From Hyphomonadaceae bacterium UBA7672 (GTDB lineage: Bacteria > Pseudomonadota > Alphaproteobacteria > Caulobacterales > Hyphomonadaceae), in the NCBI GenBank assembly GCA_002483135.1, contig DLHI01000007.1, forward strand, positions 372,001-436,000: DNA of 64,000 nucleotides, read 5' to 3'. The position numbers were made by a program, and so were the translations under genes. The notes beneath the pieces were generated by a model. That model was not told the origin of the DNA, searched no databases, and was given only the letters and a program-made list of their open reading frames with translations. Of the stretch, positions 40,844 to 49,512 are shown one piece after another. Numbering within the stretch: position 1 is the first letter of the stretch; the number at the start of each line of letters is the position of its first letter.

Positions 40844-42142
40844 ATGCCATTCAGTCTTCGAACCCACAAGCTGGCCATCGCGGCGACGGCATTGATGGTT
40901 GCAACTTCGGCCTGCACCACCGGCCCGGTGCGTCCCACTGCCCCGCTCTCTAGCAGCGGACAGCGTCCCGATCCAATGCGTCCTCCGCGCCCAGGTGAGC
41001 CGCTGCCCTCCGCGCCGGTGATCGACACCTATGCCGAAGGCCGCAACGCCTACAAGCCTCGCCACCTTGCAGCCAACGAACAGACCTCGCTGAAGCGCAT
41101 TGCTGTCCTGCTGCCCTTCTCTTCCACCAACGCCGAAGTGAAGAAACAGGTCGCCGGCATCTATAACGGCATCCAGATGGCGCTCTTCCAGGTCGGCGCC
41201 ACCGACGTGGTCCTCCTGCCGCGCGACGCCACCAGCGCTGATCCCCAGGTCATCGCCGGCATCACCGAGGATGTGATCCGCGATGGCGCCATCGCCATCA
41301 TCGGCCCGGTCTTCGCGCCCCAGGTTCCCGCAGTCGCCGCCGAAGCCGCCGAGGTGCGCGCGCCTGTGCTCGCCTTCTCGACCGATCTCTCCGCCATTGG
41401 CCAGGGCGCCTATCTCGTCTCGATGACGCCGGCCGCCGAAGTGAAGCGCATCGTCGAATGGGCCAGCCGCGACGGCGTCACGCGCTTTGCCATGCTCGGC
41501 CCCGACAACGCCAACAGCCGCGCGATCGAGGCGGCCCTCCAGCAGGAAGTCTCCGCGCGCGGCGGCGCCGTCGTCGCCGTCTCCTACTACACGCCCGGCA
41601 ACTCCTCGCCGCAGACCGAAGCGCGCACAATCGCGCGCACCATCGAAAACGAAAACCGCACCTATCCCGGCAAGGTCGCCGTGCTGATCCCGGAGTCGGG
41701 CGTCCAGCTGCGCTCGGTCGGCGCGCTCCTGCGCTCGATCGCCAACGTCACGCCGAGCCAGGTCCGCTTCATCGGCACCGGCCAGTGGAACGATCCGGAA
41801 ATCTGGCGCGAGCCCGGCCTCTATGGCGGCGCCTTCCCCGCGCCCGATCCGCAGGCCATCACCGACTTCGACCAGCGCTATCAGGCAACCTTTGGCGAAG
41901 CCCCGCCGCGCCTCGCCAGCTTCGGCTACGACGCCGGCGCGCTCGCCGCGACGCTCGCCGTCGCCGAACGCCTCGACGCGGCGATGATCCAGCGCCCGCA
42001 AGGCTGGGGCGGCGTCAACGGCCTCTTCCGTTTCCTCCCCGACGGCAGCACGCAGCGCGCACTTTCAGTGTTGCAGCTGCAAAACCAGGGCGGCGTCAAA
42101 GTGATCTCACCGGCCGCGCAATCGTTCGACTCGGGAAGCTGA
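40844..42142 (+). CDS. LpoA-like penicillin-binding protein activator lipoprotein
   Basis: This 432-residue lipoprotein (lipobox TSAC, Cys24) has a periplasmic binding-protein-like domain of the Peripla_BP_6/COG3107 type: IAVLLPFSSTNAEVKKQVAG, IYNGIQMALFQVG, DGAIAIIGPVFAPQVPAVA, FATMLGPD-like RFAMLGPDNANSRAIEAAL, and YDAGALAATLA. E. coli LpoA activates PBP1A from the outer membrane and is encoded next to rsmI and yraN, which supports the call. There is an excellent GGAGGG before the ATG. The N-terminal linker is Pro-rich. It converges with hemW across the second 121-bp element. Confidence 0.85.
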   Translation: MPFSLRTHKLAIAATALMVATSACTTGPVRPTAPLSSSGQRPDPMRPPRPGEPLPSAPVIDTYAEGRNAYKPRHLAANEQTSLKRIAVLLPFSSTNAEVKKQVAGIYNGIQMALFQVGATDVVLLPRDATSADPQVIAGITEDVIRDGAIAIIGPVFAPQVPAVAAEAAEVRAPVLAFSTDLSAIGQGAYLVSMTPAAEVKRIVEWASRDGVTRFAMLGPDNANSRAIEAALQQEVSARGGAVVAVSYYTPGNSSPQTEARTIARTIENENRTYPGKVAVLIPESGVQLRSVGALLRSIANVTPSQVRFIGTGQWNDPEIWREPGLYGGAFPAPDPQAITDFDQRYQATFGEAPPRLASFGYDAGALAATLAVAERLDAAMIQRPQGWGGVNGLFRFLPDGSTQRALSVLQLQNQGGVKVISPAAQSFDSGS

Positions 42143-42174
42143 GTAGCGTCACGCGACAGCGTGCCTACCGATAG

Positions 42175-42295
42175 AGACCCCCACCTGTCCGCCCCCTAAA
42201 CGGGGCGGGACCCGGTTGCATCACCGCCCTTCGATTTCAGGCGAGCTGGCGAAACATGGTTCCGCCCCGTTTAGGGGGCGGACAGGTGGGGGTCT
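42175..42295. repeat. 121-bp element with perfect 34-bp terminal inverted repeats (copy 2)
   Basis: The ends (42175-42208 and 42262-42295) are identical to those of copy 1 at 37391-37512. The core aligns with the reverse complement of the copy 1 core, sharing CACCGCCCTTC, TCAGG and ACATGGTTCCGCC blocks, so the two copies are inverted relative to each other. It lies between the convergent lpoA-like and hemW genes. There is no transposase. Confidence 0.88.
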
Positions 42296-42321
42296 GTCTC
42301 GGCGCGCGCTGAACCAACGCT

Positions 42322-43470
42322 CTAAGGCGCAATCTCCCCCGCAACCCGATCCGCAAGCAGCCGCCCCTCGCGCGTCAGCGCGATCCGTCCATCGCCACGC
42401 ACAAGCAGCCCTTCGGCCGCGAACTCCGCCACCTTCTCCGCATCGAGCTGCAGCCCAAGCTCCTCCACATCGGCCACCGCAAACCCCTCGACCACACGCA
42501 GCCCCATCGCCACGCGCTCGCGCGCCTGCCCGACCGCATCGAGCCGGTCGACCGCGGCCCAGCCTATGCCGTTGGCCTTGATCTGATGCAGGTAGTGTCC
42601 CGGCTTCTCGGCCGCCTCGACGGCCCAGCGTTCGCGCCCGATCGTGAGCCGCCCATGCGCGCCCGGCCCCACGCCCGCCCAATCGCCGCACTTCCAGTAA
42701 ATGCCGTTGTGCACGGAACGATGCTCCGGTCCGCGCGCGTGATTGGAAATCTCGTAACCGGGAAGTCCCGCCGCGTCGGTCAGGTCCTGCGTGATCTCGT
42801 AGAACGCAGCTGCATCATCATCGCTTACCGGCGCCCACGCCTTGCGCTTCACCGCCTGGAAGAACGCCGCCCCCGGCTCGATCGTAAGCTCGTAGAGAGA
42901 AAGATGATCCGCCCCCAGCGCCAGCGCGCGTGACAGCTCTCCGCGCCAGGCCTCCAGCGTCTGGCCCGGCACGGCATAGATCATGTCGATGGAGATCGAG
43001 CGGAATTTCCCGCGCGCCACGTCCAGCGCCTTCACCGCATCGCCCGCCGAATGCGTGCGCCCGAGAAATTTCAGGCGCTCATCATCCAGTGACTGCAGTC
43101 CCAGCGACAACCGGTCGACACCCGCTCCCGCAAACTCCGCAAAGCGTGCATGATCATCTGGATTTGCCTCCAGCGTGATCTCCGCCCCGGGCGCCATGCC
43201 CCACAGCCGGCGCACATGCGCGATCAGCTGCGCAACCTGCTCCCCGCTCATCAGCGAAGGCGTGCCCCCGCCGAAGAAGATGGAATCCACCTCGCGCTCG
43301 CCCGTGCGAGCGCGCCAGCCGTCGAGATCACGCAGCAAGGCGTCGAACAGGGGCGCGGTGTCGCGCGCCTTCGCGGCATAGACGTTGAAATCGCAATACG
43401 GACAGATCCGCGCACAATACGGCCAGTGGACGTAAACGCCGAAGCCGCGCTGGACATCAAGACTGCTCAT
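42322..43470 (-). CDS. hemW: HemW, radical SAM heme chaperone
   Basis: This 382-residue radical SAM protein has the CARICPYC cluster motif (Cys19, Cys23, Cys26) after GVYVHWPY. Further landmarks are FFGGGTPSLM, EITLEANPDD, GVDRLSLGLQSLDDE and LYELTIEPGAAF. Formerly called oxygen-independent coproporphyrinogen III oxidase, HemW is now regarded as a heme chaperone. HemN's fourth-position pattern CxxxCxxCxC is absent (CDFN follows), which supports HemW. In other alphaproteobacteria hemW is often close to rdgB, and rdgB is 2.1 kb away here. Confidence 0.93.
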   Translation of the reverse strand: MSSLDVQRGFGVYVHWPYCARICPYCDFNVYAAKARDTAPLFDALLRDLDGWRARTGEREVDSIFFGGGTPSLMSGEQVAQLIAHVRRLWGMAPGAEITLEANPDDHARFAEFAGAGVDRLSLGLQSLDDERLKFLGRTHSAGDAVKALDVARGKFRSISIDMIYAVPGQTLEAWRGELSRALALGADHLSLYELTIEPGAAFFQAVKRKAWAPVSDDDAAAFYEITQDLTDAAGLPGYEISNHARGPEHRSVHNGIYWKCGDWAGVGPGAHGRLTIGRERWAVEAAEKPGHYLHQIKANGIGWAAVDRLDAVGQARERVAMGLRVVEGFAVADVEELGLQLDAEKVAEFAAEGLLVRGDGRIALTREGRLLADRVAGEIAP

Positions 43471-43511
43471 CGCGCCATCGCTGGCCCTGAAAGCGCCCGC
43501 CGGTCAAGCTG

Positions 43512-45065
43512 TTAGCTCTTCGGATCCTCGGAGGAAGCCGGTAGCGTGAACTCGATCCGCGCGCCCGCAGCGTGGTCCTGATCAATCCTGATCACGCCGC
43601 CATGGCTCTGCACGATGGTGCGACACGCCGCGAGGCCGATGCCGACCCCGTCCCCCGCCGCCCGCGCCCCGCGCGCCAGTGGATTGAACGCCACCGCCGC
43701 AAGGCCCGGCTCGAATCCCACTCCGTTATCCTCCACTGCAATCCGCCACAGCTCCGGCTCCCGCTGGCAACTCACGCGGATGTTCAGACGCCGGTCCAGC
43801 CGCCTGTTCTTGATCGCGTTGCCGAACAGGTTCTGGAACAGCGACGTCATCAGGGCAGGATCGCAGCGCAGCACCGCATCCGTCTCCAGCGTGATCCGGC
43901 CGTGCGCCGCCTCAAGGTCATGCGCATGCAGCGCCGCCGCCGCCCGCACGATCTCGCTCAGCGGCGTGTCCGACATGCTCACCCGGGTGTGGGCCGAGCG
44001 CGAGTACTCCAGCATCCCGTCGATCAGCTTGGGCAATTCCAGGCCGCTGGCGCGGATCGACTTCGCATGCCGGCGGGCGCCATCGACATCGCCCTGCGCC
44101 AGCGCCTCTTCCATCAATTCGCCATAGAGCAGGACATGGCGCGCCGGCGCCTTGAGATCATGAGCGGCCGAGGATGCGTATTGCTCCAGCGCCTCGTTGG
44201 CGCGCGCCAGATGTTCGGCCCGCTCGGTGGCTTCCTCCTGCCACCGCTGCGTCACAAGCGACAGCCACCACACCAGCATAACGCCGATGACGACGCTGAT
44301 CGTCGCATTCAGCGCAAACAGCGCCTCGGGCGTCCAGCCCAGCATGATACGCAGCGCCAGGCTCGCCGCCTCCGCACCCACTGGCAGGCCGATCACGATG
44401 GGCAGGGCGCGGCGCAGCAGGCGCCCGCGAAGGCTGGGCTGCAGGATTGCCCTGCCGATCCCCAGCGAAGGATGCAGCGCCACGCACACAAGGTTGAACC
44501 ACGCGATCAACGCGGCTGTGTGCAGCCCCATCGCGTTCAGCGGGCTCGCAGGATCGGGCGCACCCCAGAACAATAGCAGCCCGAACACCCTGTAGAGAGC
44601 AGGCGTTGCGGCCAGCACGCAGATCACCCCGATCAGAGCCGGACGCCTTGGCGTCAGGTTGAGCAGGAGCAACGCGAGCGCCGACAGCATCACGCACGCA
44701 ATCGTCGCATCGGCAGGCAAGGTGGCGAGGACATCCGGCGCCTCGGTCAGCGCCCATTCCAGGCGCGCCCACGCGAGCCACGCAATGATCACCGCCGCGA
44801 TCACGACCGACAGGTATCGCGCATTGCGGGCCTTGCGCAGGCTCAGCATGTATCCCAGCGACAGCGCCATCAGCACCGCGGCCGTGTTGAGCCGCATGGT
44901 CGGGAATCCGGGGATGAGATAGGTCAGCTGCTCGATCCCGAAGCCGTAGCCGCCGAGCAGAACCAGGGCGGCAATCGAGCCGATCGCCGCCGCATGCCAT
45001 TCGAGCGCTGTGAAATATCTGCGCTGCGGCAACTGGAGATAGGCGTCCAGGCTTCGGAGCGTCAT
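43512..45065 (-). CDS. membrane sensor histidine kinase
   Basis: This 517-residue protein has an N-terminal region with about seven or eight hydrophobic segments (residues 24-270), a short coiled coil, and a HisKA-type dimerisation domain with the phosphoacceptor His302 in SAAHDLKAPARH. The ATPase part shows the N box NLFGNAIKNRR, and G boxes DNGVGFEP and GDGVGIGLA. The signal is unknown; the polytopic N terminus resembles MASE-type sensor regions. The stop codon side abuts hemW, and the response regulator gene 31 bp upstream in transcription makes it the likely partner. Confidence 0.87.
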   Translation of the reverse strand: MTLRSLDAYLQLPQRRYFTALEWHAAAIGSIAALVLLGGYGFGIEQLTYLIPGFPTMRLNTAAVLMALSLGYMLSLRKARNARYLSVVIAAVIIAWLAWARLEWALTEAPDVLATLPADATIACVMLSALALLLLNLTPRRPALIGVICVLAATPALYRVFGLLLFWGAPDPASPLNAMGLHTAALIAWFNLVCVALHPSLGIGRAILQPSLRGRLLRRALPIVIGLPVGAEAASLALRIMLGWTPEALFALNATISVVIGVMLVWWLSLVTQRWQEEATERAEHLARANEALEQYASSAAHDLKAPARHVLLYGELMEEALAQGDVDGARRHAKSIRASGLELPKLIDGMLEYSRSAHTRVSMSDTPLSEIVRAAAALHAHDLEAAHGRITLETDAVLRCDPALMTSLFQNLFGNAIKNRRLDRRLNIRVSCQREPELWRIAVEDNGVGFEPGLAAVAFNPLARGARAAGDGVGIGLAACRTIVQSHGGVIRIDQDHAAGARIEFTLPASSEDPKS

Positions 45066-45096
45066 CGGCCTGCCCTCCCTCGCCTGCGTCGCGCCG

Positions 45097-45495
45097 CTAG
45101 TGCTGCGGCAGCTCCGTCCTCTGCCAGTAGCCGATCACCGTCTGCGCCATCTCGCGATACTCGGCCAACGTCGATGGCTTCTCGATGTAGCCGTTGCAGC
45201 CTGTCCCATAGGCGCGGTCGACGTCCTTCTGCAGCGCCGATCCCGAGCACATCACCACCGGCACAGGATTGCCCTCGCCCCGCAGGGCCGAGAGAACGCC
45301 AAAGCCGTCCAGCTCCGGCATCTTCACGTCGAGCACGACAAGATCGGGTCTCTCGTTCCGGATTCTCACCAGCGCTGTCCGCGGCTTCTGCTCGCCGGTC
45401 ACCTGCACGCCCGCCTGCGTTGCGAACGCAAGCGTCATGAACTGCAGGCAGTTCGGATTGTCGTCGACGACCAGCACGCTTGCGAGTTTCGCCAT
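45097..45495 (-). CDS. single-domain response regulator (CheY-like)
   Basis: This 132-residue receiver domain has the acidic pair Asp11-Asp12, the phosphoacceptor Asp56 in VLDVKMPELDG, Ser in MCSGSA and the conserved lysine in IEKPS. There is no output domain, so it acts by protein contact. It is transcribed with the histidine kinase that follows it. Confidence 0.9.
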   Translation of the reverse strand: MAKLASVLVVDDNPNCLQFMTLAFATQAGVQVTGEQKPRTALVRIRNERPDLVVLDVKMPELDGFGVLSALRGEGNPVPVVMCSGSALQKDVDRAYGTGCNGYIEKPSTLAEYREMAQTVIGYWQRTELPQH

Positions 45496-45590
45496 TCCTG
45501 CCCCAACACGCCCGTAGAATTGTTTAGGACACTAACGTCCTTACGCGCGAAGAGATACCCGTACTTGGTCGATTTGGGTCCCCAACTGGC

Positions 45591-46211
45591 CTAGTCGGCG
45601 AGATAGGCCAGGAACTTCGCAAACGCGATGGCGCGGTGGCTCATCGCGTGTTTCCGCTCCGGCTCGATCTCGCCGAACGTCTCGGTCTCGCCCTCGGGCA
45701 CGAAGATGGGGTCATAGCCAAACCCCTTCTCCCCACGCGGCGGAAACACAAGCTGCCCGCGCACGATCCCCTCGAAACTCTCGACATGACCGTCCGGCCA
45801 GGCCAGCGAAAGCACGCAGACAAAGCTCGCCCGCCGGTCCACTTCGCCGTCATCGCTCGTCTCGGCCTTCAGACCTTCCTCCACCTTTTGCATGGCGAGG
45901 CCGAAATCCTTATCGGGGCCAGCCCAGCGCGCCGAATAAATTCCCGGCGCACCCGACAGCCCATCACACGCCAGTCCGGAATCATCCGCCAGCGCCGGCT
46001 CCCCAGTCGCACGCGCGGCCGCCAGGGCCTTCAGTTCGGCATTCCCCTGGAACGTCTCGGCGGTCTCTTCCGGTTCGGGGAGGCCAAGCTCGCCGGCGGA
46101 CACCGCCGTGAACCCCGCCCCGGCCAGCAAGTCGGCCAGCTCCTTCACCTTGCCGGGATTGTGCGTGGCGGCGATCAGGCGTCCCGGGTTGAGCTTGCGG
46201 CGCTGGGTCAT
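45591..46211 (-). CDS. rdgB: RdgB/HAM1 family dITP/XTP pyrophosphatase
   Basis: This 206-residue enzyme removes deaminated purine nucleotides such as dITP and XTP. Family motifs are AATHNPGKVKELADLL, the metal-binding ADDSGLACDGLSGAPGIYSARWAG, FEGIVRGQLVFPPRGEKGFGYDPIFVPEG and ERKHAMSHRAIAFAKF. The length is normal. In many alphaproteobacteria it neighbours rph and hemW; here hemW is near, but rph is 6 kb away. Confidence 0.94.
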   Translation of the reverse strand: MTQRRKLNPGRLIAATHNPGKVKELADLLAGAGFTAVSAGELGLPEPEETAETFQGNAELKALAAARATGEPALADDSGLACDGLSGAPGIYSARWAGPDKDFGLAMQKVEEGLKAETSDDGEVDRRASFVCVLSLAWPDGHVESFEGIVRGQLVFPPRGEKGFGYDPIFVPEGETETFGEIEPERKHAMSHRAIAFAKFLAYLAD

Positions 46212-46424
46212 TGGTGGATTCCTGCCCTAAATCCTTGGGGAAGATGCGTCTTTTTGGCGGTCCTGCAGCTGGCTGCTGGACGTTCTTATTGTTTTTCGAT
46301 ATGGTCCGAATCCATCCCGCCAGACAAGCTGGCGCATGGCAAGCCGCGCCGGGGCACGACACGTTCCGGAATGGCAGGGTTTTGGCCGCATGCGCGGTCC
46401 AGCTGAAGTGGAGCCCCGGTCTTC

Positions 46425-46973
46425 ATGTTGATCAGCGCGACCGGCCGCGGGTCGATCTCGTCCGTCCTCAAGGTGGCAGTTGATGTCGCCTGGGTGATCG
46501 CGTGCGCGCTGCTGGGCTTCTTCTGGATCGTCGCCGCCATCTCCGTCTACTTCATCGCCACCGGCGGCCAGGCCATGATGGGGTTCGAGCAGATCGCCAT
46601 CGAATCCCCCATGAATGTCGCGCTGTGGACCCTGAACGGCTCCATCCTCGCCATCGGCGTCATGATTGTCTGCGCTTACCTGCGCGGCGTCTTCGAAACG
46701 CTGGTCAAGCGCGACCCCTTCGTTCCCGAGAACGCCAAGCGCTTCACCGCCATCGCCATCGTGCTCGCTGTCATGGAGGCGTCGAAGACGCTGGTCAGCG
46801 GCCTCGTGAGCATCATCTTCTCCTCCCTCAACATCGCCGGCGGCGAACAATTCCGCTTCCAGTTTCCCAATGTCAGCTGGCCCGTCTGGATCGCGGTCGT
46901 GACCCTCTTCGTACTGGCCCAGGTGTTCCGCGAGGGCGCCGCCATGCGCGAAGAACAGAAGATGACAATCTGA
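46425..46973 (+). CDS. DUF2975 family membrane protein
   Basis: This 182-residue protein has four hydrophobic segments (about 14-45, 65-88, 107-130, 148-168). The segment LRGVFETLVKRDPFVPENAKRFTAIAI is the recognisable DUF2975 core (cf. gxPFv.en...lr.ia). Members are usually followed by a small XRE-type regulator, as here, 144 bp downstream. The function of the pair is not established. Confidence 0.82.
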   Translation: MLISATGRGSISSVLKVAVDVAWVIACALLGFFWIVAAISVYFIATGGQAMMGFEQIAIESPMNVALWTLNGSILAIGVMIVCAYLRGVFETLVKRDPFVPENAKRFTAIAIVLAVMEASKTLVSGLVSIIFSSLNIAGGEQFRFQFPNVSWPVWIAVVTLFVLAQVFREGAAMREEQKMTI

Positions 46974-47117
46974 ACCATTTCGTGCTCGGGATGGTTCGGT
47001 GATTGCAAGGAACACGGGTTAACTCCGTGACGAGGTTAAGGGCTGGCGCGGCCCACGATGCGTTTACGACCCGCCGGTGGTCAGGACCGGCGCAAGACAA
47101 GGACTGAAACGGCGCCT

Positions 47118-47372
47118 ATGGCGATCCGCGTCACTCTCGACCGCGTTCTGCTCGACAGACGCATGTCGCTCACCGAGCTGGGCGACCGCGTGGGAATCAC
47201 GCTTGCGAACCTGTCGATCCTGAAGACCGGCAAGGCCAAGGCGATCCGCTTCTCCACCCTCGAGGCCCTGTGCCGCGAACTCAACTGCCAGCCCGGCGAT
47301 ATCCTCATCTGGGATCCCGACGTCGCCGCCGAAGCGGATGACGAAGACGGCAAGGCCGTCGCGGCCGAGTAG
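47118..47372 (+). CDS. small XRE/Cro-type helix-turn-helix regulator
   Basis: This 84-residue protein is of the HTH_26 type found with DUF2975 proteins: VLLDRRMSLTELGDRVGITLANLSILKTGKAKAIRF, then LCRELNCQPGDILIWD. The helix-turn-helix is at about residues 13-34, and the tail is acidic. The start at MAIRVTLDRVL was chosen by family length; an upstream extension to 47058 lacks conservation. It likely regulates its own operon with the DUF2975 gene. Confidence 0.88.
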   Translation: MAIRVTLDRVLLDRRMSLTELGDRVGITLANLSILKTGKAKAIRFSTLEALCRELNCQPGDILIWDPDVAAEADDEDGKAVAAE

Positions 47373-47475
47373 CGTCCACTTTTCCGCCATCTTGCCCTGA
47401 CACTGTCTTGACGATGCCGGCACGCATCGTGATGTCAAACGTAGTCCAACTGTAGCTGGACGGGGGCGAAGAGCG

Positions 47476-48624
47476 ATGGACGGCGCCGGTATGGGCGAGT
47501 TTTCCCAGCTTCTGCTCGGCATTTGCGCTGGCGCGCTGCTGGCCATGTCGGCAGCCATGCTGCGTGCGCCCCGCGCCACCGCGCGCTGGACCGGCTTTGC
47601 CTTCTTCTTCTGCTCGGCGCTCTTCGCCGTAAAACTCTGGAACGATGCAACGCTGGTGCTGCCAGACCAGCTACGCTTCCTGATCGGCGTCACCGCGATG
47701 ATGTCTGTCGGCTGGTTCTGGCTGATGGTGATGGCGCTGTTCGGCGATATCGACAGGTATCGCCCGGTGATGTTCCTGGCCCCGCTCGCCATGATGGGCT
47801 GCGGCATCGCCAACATGCTGCACCTTGGCCCGCTCGTTCCCTACGTCTGGGCCATTGGTACCGGCCTGCAGGTCACGCTGGCCGTGTGGTCCATGGTCAT
47901 TGTCGTGCGCAGCTGGAAGGACGATCTCGTCGAATCGCGGCGGCGACTGCGCGGGCCGTTCATGATGGCGGTCGCGCTCTACATCATCTCGCTCAACGGC
48001 TTCGACCTGCTGGAGATGTTTGGCGGAACACCCGCCTGGTATCCCATGCTGAACGCTGCGCTGCTCGCGAGCGTCGTGCTCGGCGGGTCGCTGGTCTTCC
48101 TCGATCCGCGCGAAGCGATGTTCGGCAGCGACGCCATTCCGACAGAGCCGCCACCGCCGCGCCCCGTCGCCGAAGTTGGCGTGCACGTCAACGGCAAGGC
48201 CGCTCCCGCCGCCGCGCCCGCGCTCGACCGCGCCGCCAAGGCCGATCTCGAACGCCTCCAGTGCCTGATGTCGCGCGACGAAGTCTGGAAGGAAGAAGGC
48301 CTCACCATCGCCAGCCTCGCCCTGCGCGCGGCCATGCCCGAAACCCAGCTGCGCCGCCTGATCAACGACTGCCTCGGCTACCGCAACTTTCCGTCCTACG
48401 TGAACGCGCATCGCATCGCCGCCGCCAAGGCGCGGCTGGCCGATCCCAATGGCGCGCGCGTGTCGATCTCCACGATCGCCTACGAAACGGGATTCGCCTC
48501 GCTCGGCCCCTTCAACCGCGCCTTCAAGGAAGAGGCAGGCGTGTCGCCTTCCGAATGGCGCCGCAGGGCCCTGGGCGACGACAATTCAGCCGGCGAAGTC
48601 TCGCCGATTTCTGAAACCGCCTGA
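47476..48624 (+). CDS. AraC-family regulator with N-terminal membrane domain
   Basis: This 382-residue protein has about seven hydrophobic segments in residues 8-215, then a Pro/Ala-rich linker and an AraC-type DNA-binding domain at about 280-365. Landmarks are EGLTIASLALRAAMPETQLRRLIN (first HTH) and ISTIAYETGFASLGPFNRAFKEEAGVSPSEWRRRA (second HTH and signature). Membrane-bound AraC regulators sense envelope signals; the inducer here is not known. The next gene on the strand, urcA, is a candidate target. Confidence 0.87.
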   Translation: MDGAGMGEFSQLLLGICAGALLAMSAAMLRAPRATARWTGFAFFFCSALFAVKLWNDATLVLPDQLRFLIGVTAMMSVGWFWLMVMALFGDIDRYRPVMFLAPLAMMGCGIANMLHLGPLVPYVWAIGTGLQVTLAVWSMVIVVRSWKDDLVESRRRLRGPFMMAVALYIISLNGFDLLEMFGGTPAWYPMLNAALLASVVLGGSLVFLDPREAMFGSDAIPTEPPPPRPVAEVGVHVNGKAAPAAAPALDRAAKADLERLQCLMSRDEVWKEEGLTIASLALRAAMPETQLRRLINDCLGYRNFPSYVNAHRIAAAKARLADPNGARVSISTIAYETGFASLGPFNRAFKEEAGVSPSEWRRRALGDDNSAGEVSPISETA

Positions 48625-48797
48625 TCGATTCCTGAAAAGCCCCGTGAATTCAAAGCGGGGCGCAGGACGTTACATCGGCCTCTCATAATTCCAAAAAGCC
48701 TGATCGAATTCTGCGAACCCGCGCCTTTTCCCGAAAACGGCGAGAATCACTCGCGGCCGCACCCCAATCTCTCCTCACCCATGCACAGGAGATGACA

Positions 48798-49211
48798 ATG
48801 GGAACGAAGAAGCAGACCTCCCCGAAACTTGCCTACGCAATCGCCTCCCCGAACGTGATCGCCACCGCCTTCACCGTCGCTATCGCGGTGGGCGCCCTCG
48901 CGCTGGCGCCGGCAGCGATGGCCGAACCGGACGTCGTCCGTCCCGTCTCCGCCACCGTGTCCTACGCCGACCTCGATCTTTCAACCGAGGCAGGCGCGCG
49001 CGCCATGCTGCAGCGTATCCGCTTCACCGCGCGCGACATGTGCGGCTCCGAACCCGTCCACAGTCCGCTCACCCCCCGCGCGCCCACGCAGTTCCGCAGC
49101 TGCGTGATCGACGCGGTCGACTCGGCTGTCGCCGGTCTCGACGCACCGGTCCTCGCGGCCCTCAGCAACACAGAGGCCGAAAAGGCCCTCACAGTCCTCG
49201 CCTCGCGCTAG
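48798..49211 (+). CDS. UrcA family exported protein
   Basis: This 137-residue protein has a signal peptide ending at PAAMAE. The mature region has the UrcA pattern: VSYADLDLSTEAGARAMLQRIRFTARDMCG, with a second cysteine in FRSCVIDAVDSAV. UrcA proteins are small periplasmic proteins of unknown role, frequent in Caulobacterales and Sphingomonadales. AGGAG six bases before the second ATG supports this start over the one at 48792. A strong hairpin follows the gene. Confidence 0.85.
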   Translation: MGTKKQTSPKLAYAIASPNVIATAFTVAIAVGALALAPAAMAEPDVVRPVSATVSYADLDLSTEAGARAMLQRIRFTARDMCGSEPVHSPLTPRAPTQFRSCVIDAVDSAVAGLDAPVLAALSNTEAEKALTVLASR

Positions 49212-49260
49212 GCGCGGCGCCAACTGCCTTCCCTGGCGGTTAGCTCCCGCCGGCGCCTGA

Positions 49261-49314
49261 CGGCGGGCTTTCCGGACCCATCCGATTCCCGGAAAGCCCG
49301 CCGGTTCTTCTCGG
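49261..49314 (+). terminator. long hairpin, probable urcA terminator
   Basis: CGGCGGGCTTTCCGG (49261-49275) pairs perfectly with 49289-49303 over 15 bp around a 13-base loop, followed by GTTCTTCTC. The pyrimidine-rich tail is weaker than a pure T-run. It is 49 bp after the urcA stop. The remaining gap to the Nudix gene holds repeat element A and nothing else recognised. Confidence 0.6.
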
Positions 49315-49360
49315 CGGCGAAACAAGACCGGCCCGTCCACTGCCTTCGACCCTGCTCCGC

Positions 49361-49474
49361 GCATCCTGACGAAAGTCAGGATCCAGGAACGGTCGCGCAA
49401 AGAGAACCGGCCTGAAGCCACAAGCCTGAAAAAGCATCTCCGTCAGCCCTGGGTCCCGACTTTCGTCAGGACGA
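49361..49474. repeat. 114-bp palindromic-end repeat, family 'GACGAAAGTC', copy A
   Basis: The left end ATCCTGACGAAAGTCAGGAT is itself a hairpin followed by CCAGGAACGGTC. The right end CCTGGGTCCCGACTTTCGTC is its inverted counterpart with a few mismatches. Copies B (56771) and C (57563) share the ends, the AACGGTC block and the TGAAGCC block in the core. It lies between convergent urcA and Nudix genes. Confidence 0.8.
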
Positions 49475-49512
49475 ACAAGGATGGGCTTCGCCCCTTGAAG
49501 CGCTGAAGCGCC

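Noticed and set aside
49212..49260. tRNA-like stretch GGCGGTTAGCTCCCGCC
   Set aside because: It lacks a complete cloverleaf, T-loop and acceptor pairing; it is part of the urcA 3' hairpin area.
49240..49437. Short frames with the peptide PFLDPDFR through repeats A, B and C
   Set aside because: The peptide is simply the repeat end read in one frame; no independent ribosome binding site or conservation outside the repeat.
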